24,726 bases of DNA from Dehalococcoidia bacterium. GTDB lineage: Bacteria; Chloroflexota; Dehalococcoidia; Dehalococcoidales; Fen-1064. The notes below the pieces were generated by a model. The model had not been told where the DNA came from. It saw only the letters and a program-made list of their open reading frames with translations, and did not search any database. The stretch covers positions 1 through 24,726 of the forward strand of contig JAUYDN010000217.1 of assembly GCA_030691775.1 (NCBI GenBank), written 5' to 3'. The position numbers were made by a program, and so were the translations under genes. This document shows, piece by piece, positions 13,644-21,501 of this stretch (its first letter is position 1; each line of letters opens with the position of its first letter).

Positions 13644-16600
13644 TTATTTCTGCGGAATAGCCTCGCAAAGGACCGCCGTCTTAGCCACGACCTGTGCGTC
13701 CGAATAGTGTTGCAACGTGATGGCTTTGCGGGGACAAACACTTGCGCAGATACCGCAACCCTGGCAGACGGCTACCTCGATAAACGCCACACCCTCCTCG
13801 TTGATACGCGGCACATCGTAAGGACAGGAACGGACACAGGTCAAACAGGCCGCGCATCTATCTCCGTCAACCACGGACACAATACCTCCTACCATAAGGT
13901 AAGGTTGTGATAGTACCGTGAGAGCCCGTGATACTGCGCCCCGGGCTTGAACGATCGATTCGGTCATCGTCTTCGGCGAGTGCGCCAGACCGCAAAGATA
14001 CATTCCCTCGTTAACGAGGTCGAGGGGCCTGAGTTTCATATGTGCTTCCATGACGAACCTGTCCTGTGTCAGGGGTAGCTTAAGCACTCTGGCGAATTCG
14101 GAGGCATCGGGTTGTGGTCGTATTGCCGCACTCAGGACAAGCAGGTCGGTTCCCAGCACTATTTCCCTGCCGAGCGTCCTGTCCACGACCTTAACCGTCA
14201 GCCTGTCGTTTTGTTGGGTCACTTCCGGTTTCTTCTCGACATCGAAATGAATAAAGTTGACACCCATTTCCCGCGCTTTCCTGTACTGTAGTTCGTGCAT
14301 GCCGTAAGTGCGGATGTCACGGTAGAGAATTGCCACATCGGTAGCCGGCTCCATTTCTTTCAGTCTGATGGCGCTTTTGATTGCCTGGCTGCAGCAAACC
14401 CGACTGCAATACTGGTGCTCGGGTTCCCGCGAGCCCACACATTGAATCATCACCACCGACCTGGCGCCGGTCACCAGATTATCTCCGTCACAGAGCTTTT
14501 TCTCCAGTTCAAGCTGGGTAATAACATTCGGGGACTTACCGTAAAGGTGTTCGGATGGTTTATATTCGGTGCCACCGGTGGCGATAATCACCACCCCGTG
14601 CTCGATTTTTTCCGTTGTTCCTTTTTCGGTGGTTATCTCTGTAACATAGTTGCCAAGGTAACCGGATAATTTTTTAACCTCCGCACCCTTATAGACCTTT
14701 ATCAAAGGCTCTGATTCAACCCTGGCTATCAAATCGGAGAGGATTTTCTGCGGGTCGGCGCCGTGTTCCGTATAACGCAGGCGTCTTACATTACCCCCCA
14801 GTTCCTTTTCCCGCTCTACCAGAACTGCTTCAAATCCCTGGGCGGCGACAGCCTGAGCGGCGGTTAATCCCGCGAACCCACCACCGACTATTAAAGCCCT
14901 GCGGGTTATCGAAGCCCGTGATTGGTGCAGAGGCAGGAGTGTGACCGCACGAGCGACAGCCATACGCACGAGGTCCCTGGCTTTGGTAGTCGATTCCGGC
15001 ATATGAGTCGCGTGGACCCACGAGCACTGGTCGCGGATATTCGCCATCTCAAACAGGTATTTGTTCAAGCCGCCTTCCCGGATAGTGTCCTGGAACAGCG
15101 GTTCGTGGGTGCGGGGACTGCAGGAAGCAACCACGATGCGGTTCAGGTTTCCTTCCCTGATTGCTTTGATAATTTTGTCCTGGGTGTCTGTTGAACAGGT
15201 ATACAGGTTTTCTTCAGCATGGACCACGTACGGCAGGGTGCTTGCATATTCCGCCACCGCGGGCACATCGACAACCCGGGCGATATTTGAGCCGCAACGG
15301 CAGATAAAAACGCCCACCCTGGGCTCCACTTCCGCTATTTCCGTCTCCGGTGGATAGATTTTTTCTGTTACCAGTGTCCCCCTCGCCTCGTGGATTGCCT
15401 GACCCGCCAGGCATGCCGCCCCGCTGGCGCTCATCACCGATTCCGGGATATCTATCGGCGCAGTAAATGCCCCCGCGACATATACCCCCGGGCGCGAGGT
15501 GACGTTCGGCTCGGTTTCACCCGTGGTGCAGAAGCCGAACCTGTCCAGTTTGACACCGAGCCTTTCCGCCAGTTCTCTGGTACCCGCCGCGGGGACCATC
15601 CCGACGGAAAGCACGACGATATCGAATTCCTCCTGGACTTTTCCCCCGGTGTCATCAACGTATTCAATAAGCAGGTTACGATTTTTCTGCAGTTCTTTCA
15701 CCGTCGAAGGGATACTATTGATGTAACGTACATCGAACCTGTTTTTCGCCGATTCGTAATACCTTTCAAAGCCCTTCCCGTGTGCCCGTATATCGTTATA
15801 AAAAATGGTCGGCTGGATGGTGCTTTCGTGTTCCCTGGAGATAATTGCCTGTTTGGTAGCATACATACAGCAGACGGAGGAACAATAATCCTTGCCGCAC
15901 GCCACGTCACGGGAGCCGACACACTGGAGCCAGGCTATCTTGACGGCGTGTTTGCCATCAGAAGGACGCCGGACCTGTCCCAGGAAGGGACCGGAGGCTG
16001 AGAGGATACGCTCAAATTCCAGGCTGGTAAGCACATTGGGCATGCGCCCGTAGCCATACTCCCCTTTGATGGCGGCATCGAACGGGTCAAATCCGGGCGC
16101 GAGCACCACCGAACCTACTGCAATATCGAGACGCTCTGCCTTCTGAGTGTGGTCGACGGCTTTAGCCTGGCAGACAGCCACACATTGTAGACATTCACTG
16201 CACAGTCCGCAGTTAAGACAACGTTTTGTCTCCGCCAAAGCTTGTTCTTCCGTATAGACCAGTTCCATCTCATCAAAACTGGCAAGCCTTTTTTCCAGTG
16301 GTATGCGGTTCGGGGACACCCGTTTTTGCTTTGGATGCTCCCCTTCCGGAATAGGCGCCGGTTCTTCCTTTGGTTTCTCCCTGCCTTGTTTCAGGTCGAG
16401 CCCTCGAAGATAACGCTCGATGGAAATAGCCGCCTCATGTCCGTGGGCAATCGCTTCCACCGCCGATTTGGGCCCCGTGACACCATCTCCTCCAGCGAAT
16501 ACCCCCGCCTCATCGGTAGCGAACGTAACCGGGTCAGCAATAATCCAGCCGCCCCGGGTAGTCTTTACCGCGCTATCCTTAGCGATTACAGCAAGGTCGG

Positions 16601-18068
16601 TAGCCTGCCCGATGGCGATTATCACCGTCTCGCAGGCAAAGCTGGTAGTAACGCCCGGGTCGTAGGTGGGATTAAATCTCTTGTCCTTGTCAAACACGGA
16701 GGTACATCTCTGGAAAACGATACCCGAAACATGACCGTTTTTACCGGTTATCTTCGTGGGACCCCAGCAGTTATTGATAGTCACCCCTTCTTCTTCAGCT
16801 TCCTCAATTTCCCAGGAGTGAGCCGGCATTCCCACTCTGGATTCCAGGCAGACTGCTTTAACATCGGATACACCCAGACGGCGGACGCTCCTGGCGACAT
16901 CCATCGCCACGTTGCCCCCGCCGATAACCACCACCCGCTTCCCCAGTGTGGTTTCTTTACCGAGATTGACGTCCTTGAGGAAGTCAAGAGCCAGGAGCAC
17001 ACCCGGCAATTCCACGCCGGGAATCGGTAGGCTGCGGCTGGTCTTTGCCCCGATTGCCATATAGACGGCTTCGTAGCCCTGCTCTTTTATGTCTTTCAGA
17101 GTGAACTTATCATCGACAGGCGTGTTCAGTTTCAGGTCTATCCCCAGGTCGATAATGTCTTTAATATCAGCGGCGAGTATTTCCTTGGGTAAACGGTATG
17201 TTGGGATTGCCCATTGGAGCTGTCCGCCGGGTTTTGAAGCGGCTTCGAATATCGTCACCGGGTAGCCGCGTTTCGCGAGGTCATAGGCACAGGTCAGCCC
17301 GGAGGGTCCGGAACCTACCACGGCTATCCTGGGCTTGGTGGGGTCTATCACGGGCTTTTCTTCCGGGGGAATACTCCCCTCCTGCCGCTTCTGGCGCACC
17401 ACGTCCGCGATGAATCTTTTCAAAGGGGCAATGCCGAGGGGTTGGTCCAGGTCACCCCGGTTGCATTCCTGTTCACAGGGATGGTGACAGATTCTGCCCA
17501 CTACCGCCGGCAAGGGTATCCACTGTTTTATGTGGTCCAGCGCTTCAAGATATTTTCCGGCGGAGCATAAGGCAATGTATCCCTGACCGTTGCATCCCGC
17601 CGGGCAGTTAAGCTTGCATGGCGGCCTGGCGGCTTTGCTGATTGCGAACGCGCCGGGTATCGCCTGGGGGTATCGCCTGGAGGTGGCTTTGCGCTTGTTC
17701 AAGCCCATTTCGAACTCATTACTCAATTCAACCGGACAAGCCTGAATGCAATCGCCGCACCCGCTACACTTTTGAAGGTCGATATAACGGGGTCTCTTTA
17801 ATACTTTTGCTGTAAAATTGCCCTCTTCACCTTCGAGAGCTTCGACCTCGGCATTGGTAATCAGTTCGATGTTGCGGTGTTTGGCAACCTCTATTAATTT
17901 GGGTGAAATCAAGCACATAGAGCAATCATTGGTGGGGAAAGTCTTATCGAGTTGTGCCATCCTGCCGCCGATGGAACTGGTCTTTTCCACGAGATAGACC
18001 TTGAAACCGGAGTTAGCCAGGTCCAGGGCTGACTGCATACCGGTAATCCCACCCCCCACCACCATCAC
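13644..18068 (-). CDS. hdrA: Giant HdrA fusion: HdrA - GltD/NfnB - HdrA - ferredoxin
   Basis: 1474 aa. Residues 1-140: HdrA FAD site VVGGGITGMQS, the FPTNDCSMC cysteines (49, 52) and a ferredoxin motif (C101, C104, C107, C111). Residues about 146-562: an inserted GltD/NfnB-like module with its own Cys-rich N-domain, FAD site VVGSGPSGLTCAYDL (250-264), NAD(P)H site VVVIGGGNVAMDVARS (379-394) and GVFAGGDGVTGPKSAVEA (522-539). Residues about 607-900: the rest of HdrA-1 (CLNCGLCSECLQC; WLQCVGSRD; YCSSVCC). Residues about 915-1390: a second HdrA (VFICRCGSNIARVVDV; LIVGGGFAGLTAA at 1059; QCVGSRE) lacking the FPTNDC motif. Residues 1391-1474: 2x[4Fe-4S] ferredoxin (C1405/1408/1411/1415; C1435/1438/1441/1445). 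The start is uncertain: GTG 18068 or ATG 18065 lack a good ribosome binding site, and an upstream ATG at 18101 is followed by TAG. It should be the flavin hub joining HdrBC and MvhD, with an added NAD(P)H site. Confidence 0.93.
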   Translation of the reverse strand: MMVVGGGITGMQSALDLANSGFKVYLVEKTSSIGGRMAQLDKTFPTNDCSMCLISPKLIEVAKHRNIELITNAEVEALEGEEGNFTAKVLKRPRYIDLQKCSGCGDCIQACPVELSNEFEMGLNKRKATSRRYPQAIPGAFAISKAARPPCKLNCPAGCNGQGYIALCSAGKYLEALDHIKQWIPLPAVVGRICHHPCEQECNRGDLDQPLGIAPLKRFIADVVRQKRQEGSIPPEEKPVIDPTKPRIAVVGSGPSGLTCAYDLAKRGYPVTIFEAASKPGGQLQWAIPTYRLPKEILAADIKDIIDLGIDLKLNTPVDDKFTLKDIKEQGYEAVYMAIGAKTSRSLPIPGVELPGVLLALDFLKDVNLGKETTLGKRVVVIGGGNVAMDVARSVRRLGVSDVKAVCLESRVGMPAHSWEIEEAEEEGVTINNCWGPTKITGKNGHVSGIVFQRCTSVFDKDKRFNPTYDPGVTTSFACETVIIAIGQATDLAVIAKDSAVKTTRGGWIIADPVTFATDEAGVFAGGDGVTGPKSAVEAIAHGHEAAISIERYLRGLDLKQGREKPKEEPAPIPEGEHPKQKRVSPNRIPLEKRLASFDEMELVYTEEQALAETKRCLNCGLCSECLQCVAVCQAKAVDHTQKAERLDIAVGSVVLAPGFDPFDAAIKGEYGYGRMPNVLTSLEFERILSASGPFLGQVRRPSDGKHAVKIAWLQCVGSRDVACGKDYCSSVCCMYATKQAIISREHESTIQPTIFYNDIRAHGKGFERYYESAKNRFDVRYINSIPSTVKELQKNRNLLIEYVDDTGGKVQEEFDIVVLSVGMVPAAGTRELAERLGVKLDRFGFCTTGETEPNVTSRPGVYVAGAFTAPIDIPESVMSASGAACLAGQAIHEARGTLVTEKIYPPETEIAEVEPRVGVFICRCGSNIARVVDVPAVAEYASTLPYVVHAEENLYTCSTDTQDKIIKAIREGNLNRIVVASCSPRTHEPLFQDTIREGGLNKYLFEMANIRDQCSWVHATHMPESTTKARDLVRMAVARAVTLLPLHQSRASITRRALIVGGGFAGLTAAQAVAAQGFEAVLVEREKELGGNVRRLRYTEHGADPQKILSDLIARVESEPLIKVYKGAEVKKLSGYLGNYVTEITTEKGTTEKIEHGVVIIATGGTEYKPSEHLYGKSPNVITQLELEKKLCDGDNLVTGARSVVMIQCVGSREPEHQYCSRVCCSQAIKSAIRLKEMEPATDVAILYRDIRTYGMHELQYRKAREMGVNFIHFDVEKKPEVTQQNDRLTVKVVDRTLGREIVLGTDLLVLSAAIRPQPDASEFARVLKLPLTQDRFVMEAHMKLRPLDLVNEGMYLCGLAHSPKTMTESIVQARGAVSRALTVLSQPYLMVGGIVSVVDGDRCAACLTCVRSCPYDVPRINEEGVAFIEVAVCQGCGICASVCPRKAITLQHYSDAQVVAKTAVLCEAIPQK

Positions 18069-18108
18069 TGCCCCGGTCTTGTTTTTACCTGTATTCTACA
18101 TTGTACCG

Positions 18109-18963
18109 TTAGAGAAGCCCGTTCCGGCTGAGCAATGATTTCGCATCCGTAAGATGCCTGTTGAACCATCCGCCCGCCGCCCTATTACCGAATGCAAGTC
18201 CCATCAGCTCCGTGAAATAGTAAACCGGCAGATTGTAGCTGGCACCGTCAGACCGGGTTATATCTCTCTGGACCGTATCCAGGCTGGCGTGGCACATCGG
18301 ACAGCCGACGGCGATGCAGTTAGCGCCGGCTTCCAGCGCCATGTCGAAGAGCCGCGCCACAAGCTTCCTCGCCAGTTCCGGATGGGTTAACATCAGGTTT
18401 CCACCGCAACAGTCCGTTTTGTACGACCAGTTTTTCACGTTTGCGTCCAGGCTTTTTAGTATGTCGTCCATAGCCCGGGGGTCTTCCGGGTCTCTGGCAT
18501 CGGTTATGTGGGGAGGCCTGGTGACCAGGCAACCGTAATAACAGACTGGACTCAACGCTTGCAGTGGCTTTCTGACCTTCTCCCTGATGGCTTGTTCGCC
18601 GCACTCTTCCCAGATAAAATCGACGATATGCCTGATACGCCCCTGGGTGGCAAAACCGGCGGGAATACCTTCTATCGTTTTCCTGGTATTTACTGCCTTT
18701 TCAGCAGCCTTTAATCTCTGATAGCAGGCGGCACAGGGGACTACCAGGTCCATCCGCGTCTTATTTGCCAGTAACAGGTTCCTTACCCCCAGGGACACCG
18801 CCATCTCGTCATTGGTAACGTGCGCTGAGGACGCGCCACAGCAGGTCCAACCATTGAGTTCGTGCAGTTCGATACCCAGGTCTCTGGCGACTGTTTCAAA
18901 TGATTGGCCGTATTCTTTCGCCGTGCCCTCCAGGGAACACCCGGGATAGTACGAGACTTTCAT
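18109..18963 (-). CDS. hdrB: Heterodisulfide reductase-like subunit B
   Basis: This 284-aa protein has two canonical CCG domains of the CX(31-39)CCX(34-36)CXXC type: C9, C41-C42, C77 and C80, then C145, C185-C186, C221 and C224. In methanogen HdrB these bind the paired non-cubane [4Fe-4S] clusters that reduce CoM-S-S-CoB. In bacteria without that disulfide, HdrB-like subunits take part in other electron transfers, here presumably within the MTHFR complex. The ATG overlaps the hdrC stop by ATGA, and a GGGAGGAAACG ribosome binding site lies within hdrC. The hdrA frame follows after about 40 bases. No membrane segment is seen. Confidence 0.94.
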   Translation of the reverse strand: MKVSYYPGCSLEGTAKEYGQSFETVARDLGIELHELNGWTCCGASSAHVTNDEMAVSLGVRNLLLANKTRMDLVVPCAACYQRLKAAEKAVNTRKTIEGIPAGFATQGRIRHIVDFIWEECGEQAIREKVRKPLQALSPVCYYGCLVTRPPHITDARDPEDPRAMDDILKSLDANVKNWSYKTDCCGGNLMLTHPELARKLVARLFDMALEAGANCIAVGCPMCHASLDTVQRDITRSDGASYNLPVYYFTELMGLAFGNRAAGGWFNRHLTDAKSLLSRNGLL

Positions 18964-19538
18964 TGCGCCCGTTTCCTCCCGGCTTTACGGAAAATCTCTT
19001 TTACCTGTTTGCCTGCCCACAAGCGGGACGGAACGAGCTTAATCTTACCTTTCCGCATCATTTCCAGTCCCAGGTTCAGTTGTTTGCGCACTCCCGTTAT
19101 CCCCTCATTCTGAAAGGCATAAGAGACAACCATACTCGCCTCATGTACCCGTCCGAACCTTTTGATGCTTGAGAGGAAAGCGGTATGGAAGACCGCCACG
19201 GACTTCTGGGACTCTTTTACCTGCCTTCTCGCGGACAGTTGCCGCAGTGTGTCCACCACGTGCGCAATATCGATATCATTGGGACAGCGGGTGGTGCAGG
19301 TCTGACAGGAAACGCACACCCAGATTGTATCGCTATTCAGCACTTCCTCTACCAGTCCGAGCTGGAGGCAATGCATAACACGGTGCGGCTGAATATCCAT
19401 GGCAAACACCATCGGGCAACCGTTGCTGCATTTTTCACACTGGAAACAAGCCGAGATTTTTTCTCCACTCATCTCTTCTATTCTTTTGCGTGAATATAGT
19501 CCCGCTCCAGCAGTTTCACGCACGGTTACAGATGCCAT
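18960..19538 (-). CDS. hdrC: Heterodisulfide reductase-like subunit C
   Basis: This 192-aa soluble protein carries two ferredoxin-type [4Fe-4S] motifs, C31, C34, C37, C41-Pro (CFQCEKCSNGCP) and C75, C78, C81, C85-Pro (CVSCQTCTTRCP). This is the HdrC arrangement. It passes electrons between the HdrA flavin/clusters and the HdrB active site. The C-terminal half is helical and basic (GRKRAQ end), as in other HdrCs. The start at 19536-19538 has a weak AGAGAG site. It follows metF paralog 2 by 63 bases and shares four bases with hdrB, so translation of the two is coupled. Confidence 0.94.
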   Translation of the reverse strand: MASVTVRETAGAGLYSRKRIEEMSGEKISACFQCEKCSNGCPMVFAMDIQPHRVMHCLQLGLVEEVLNSDTIWVCVSCQTCTTRCPNDIDIAHVVDTLRQLSARRQVKESQKSVAVFHTAFLSSIKRFGRVHEASMVVSYAFQNEGITGVRKQLNLGLEMMRKGKIKLVPSRLWAGKQVKEIFRKAGRKRAQ

Positions 19539-19601
19539 CTTCTCTCTTTTTCCGCCTTCTCAAACTGTCTCTTCTTGTACGGGCAAACAGACAGCCCCGC
19601 T

Positions 19602-20498
19602 TTAAGACAGTCCGGCAGCCTCGAGGACCTCGTGAATACGTTCCTCACGTCCGGGGAACATAATGTGAACGCCATCACAGATTTTTTCTTCTTTGATCTG
19701 ATTAATCATTCTGGCTGCTATCGATATGCCGGTGAGGATTGCCTTGCCGGCTAGAGCGCGGGACATCTCGGTGAGAATACTGTCCGGCACAAAAATACCG
19801 GGCATATTGGAATTCATATATCGCCCCATACCCACACTAACCAGGGGCATGATTCCGGCAAGGACTTTCACGTTCCGGTCCAGTTTTCTGACAGAGGTCA
19901 TGAGCTTCCTGATGTCTTCCAGGTCATAAACTGCCTGTGTCAAGATAAAGTCCACGCCCGCCTCCAGTTTCCTTTCAAGACTGATTTGACGGGTGCCATC
20001 GGAGTTGGCACGTGGTGTTGTAGTGATTCCGATGCAGAAATTCGTGGCGCCGGTCAGTTCGTTACCACCCATGTCTTTGCCGGAATTCAACGACTGTACC
20101 AGCCGAATCAGTTGTATGCAATCGATGTCGAACACCGGTTTCGCCTGTCTATCGTCGCCGTATTCCATGGCGTCACCGGTAATGCAGAGGACATTGCCGA
20201 TACCGCGAGACCAGGCAAAAAGCAGGTCGGCTTGAATCGCCAGGCGGTTCCTGTCACGGCAGGTCACATCCATCACTGCCTCTCCGCCAAGCTCCTTAAT
20301 CAAAAGGCATGACCCGATGGAGGGAAAACGCATCACCGAGCTTTTGTTATCGGTCGCGTTGAGGGCATGTACTTTATCACGTAGTGAACCGATGTATTCG
20401 ATTATTTTTGTCGTGTCTGAGCCCTTGGTCGGTCCCACCTCCGCGGTGACGATGAAATCGTTTGTTTTAAGCGTTTCCCGGAATGCTTTAGCCGCCAA
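19602..20498 (-). CDS. metF: Methylenetetrahydrofolate reductase, MetF paralog 2
   Basis: This 298-aa protein starts at a TTG (20496-20498) five bases after a strong GGAGGTG site; no better in-frame ATG exists. It aligns along its whole length with MetF paralog 1: VTAEVGPTKG (E20), HALNATDNKSSVMR, VTCRDRNRLAIQADLL and CITGD (D109). All landmark catalytic positions are kept, so both copies could be active. It opens the hdr cluster, while paralog 1 closes it next to metV. Paralog 2 may serve a different folate or partner, or be an alternative core of the complex. The 83-base gap to the acetyltransferase gene shows no convincing promoter. Confidence 0.92.
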   Translation of the reverse strand: MAAKAFRETLKTNDFIVTAEVGPTKGSDTTKIIEYIGSLRDKVHALNATDNKSSVMRFPSIGSCLLIKELGGEAVMDVTCRDRNRLAIQADLLFAWSRGIGNVLCITGDAMEYGDDRQAKPVFDIDCIQLIRLVQSLNSGKDMGGNELTGATNFCIGITTTPRANSDGTRQISLERKLEAGVDFILTQAVYDLEDIRKLMTSVRKLDRNVKVLAGIMPLVSVGMGRYMNSNMPGIFVPDSILTEMSRALAGKAILTGISIAARMINQIKEEKICDGVHIMFPGREERIHEVLEAAGLS

Positions 20499-20581
20499 TT
20501 TTCACCTCCAGGACCTTTTCACATATGCTGACGTGTAGAAAAATTGATAATTCAACGAAACAGGTTCGCGTTATCCGGGCA

Positions 20582-21019
20582 TTACCTTTGTTCGATTATT
20601 TTGTCGAAGTTCGCCACCAGGCTCCGCCGGAACCCCAGATGCTCAACAAACTGCTGTAACCTGTTATCTCTCTCATCAACCAGCGTGCGTACAGCCTCGA
20701 TATTACATTTCTCACAGTAAGAGGAAACGGCTTCAACGAGCTTTTCACCGATTCCCAGCCGCCGGTAGTCATCGTGCACAACGATACCCTGTATGACACA
20801 TATCTTGCTCAGCGGGATTCCCACATAAAGCTCACTTGCAAGATTGAATCCCACAATCTTGCCTTCCGCCTCCGCCACAAAACACAGGGTGCCCGGGGCA
20901 CCGGGATTCAGAGAGGCTAAGCCTTCAGAAGTAATGAGGTTACCTGCCAGATTGAGGGCATCCTGAAGGTCAGTCTTTTTGAGTTGCCGGACAGTGACGC
21001 TAATTTCTTCGATTGCCAT
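20582..21019 (-). CDS. GNAT-family N-acetyltransferase
   Basis: This 145-aa protein has the acetyl-CoA binding motif A of GNAT enzymes: GIVVHDDYRRLGIGEKLVEAV (motif RRLGIG at 86-91), after a typical beta-bulge strand. The N-terminal VRQLKKTDLQDALNLA and the C-terminal HLGFRRS are also usual. It begins at an ATG with GAGGTG five bases upstream. Substrate unknown; it could be protein lysine, antibiotic or small-molecule amine. It lies between the two-component genes and metF2 on the same strand and may be co-transcribed with either, as no promoter is evident in the 89-base gap upstream. Confidence 0.88.
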   Translation of the reverse strand: MAIEEISVTVRQLKKTDLQDALNLAGNLITSEGLASLNPGAPGTLCFVAEAEGKIVGFNLASELYVGIPLSKICVIQGIVVHDDYRRLGIGEKLVEAVSSYCEKCNIEAVRTLVDERDNRLQQFVEHLGFRRSLVANFDKIIEQR

Positions 21020-21108
21020 AGGAGCACCTCATTGGCGATTTTACTTTTGCGCTGTGCCTATTTACCGGTAGACCTCCCCACATCACAACAGGGATGATAT
21101 GTTCTTCT

Positions 21109-21501
21109 CTACTCTTCCTTTAACATGGCACCCACCTGTTTCAACAACTCGGTGGGACTGACAGGTTTATCCAGATACCCTTCAGCCTCCAGCTCCAGCC
21201 CGGCGCTGACCGGGATTTTGGTCTCGCCGTGGTGCTGGGCAAAGCTCGTGAGTATAATGACAGGTATTGCCGCCAGTTCCTTATCCTGTTTGAGCTGTTT
21301 ACAGACGTCGAAGCCATCCTTAGTAGGCATGATAATATCCAGCAAAATAAGGGCGGGTTTTTCTTTTTTTGCCTTGTCCAGACCTTCATCACCGTCCAGG
21401 GCTGTAACTACCTGGTACTTTGTTTCAAGGACTGTCTTGATAGCTTCCACAAAAACGGGGTCATCATCAACCAGTAGAATTTTCGCTTTCTGTGCCATCA
21501 T
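21109..21501 (-). CDS. Stand-alone response regulator receiver (CheY-like)
   Basis: This 130-aa protein is a single receiver domain: acidic pocket VDDD (11-14), phospho-acceptor D55 (LILLDIIMP), T/S switch at ILTS and the lysine in DKPVSP. There is no output domain, so it must act through a partner, probably the hybrid kinase encoded just upstream. Its ATG overlaps the kinase stop (ATGA) and has GGAGGT within the kinase end, which implies coupled translation. The loop SFAQHHGETKIPVSAGLELEAEG is slightly longer than usual and resembles the loop in the kinase's own receiver domain (YELETESELEVDD). Confidence 0.92.
   Translation of the reverse strand: MMAQKAKILLVDDDPVFVEAIKTVLETKYQVVTALDGDEGLDKAKKEKPALILLDIIMPTKDGFDVCKQLKQDKELAAIPVIILTSFAQHHGETKIPVSAGLELEAEGYLDKPVSPTELLKQVGAMLKEE

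Noticed and set aside
13436..13741. A 101-codon frame ending at the TGA at 13436, as a separate short gene, or mvhD as a pseudogene
   Set aside because: The downstream half keeps the MvhD motif and frame to a stop overlapping metV, and a SECIS-like stem follows. Sec readthrough explains it better. Its upstream ATG lies within hdrA.
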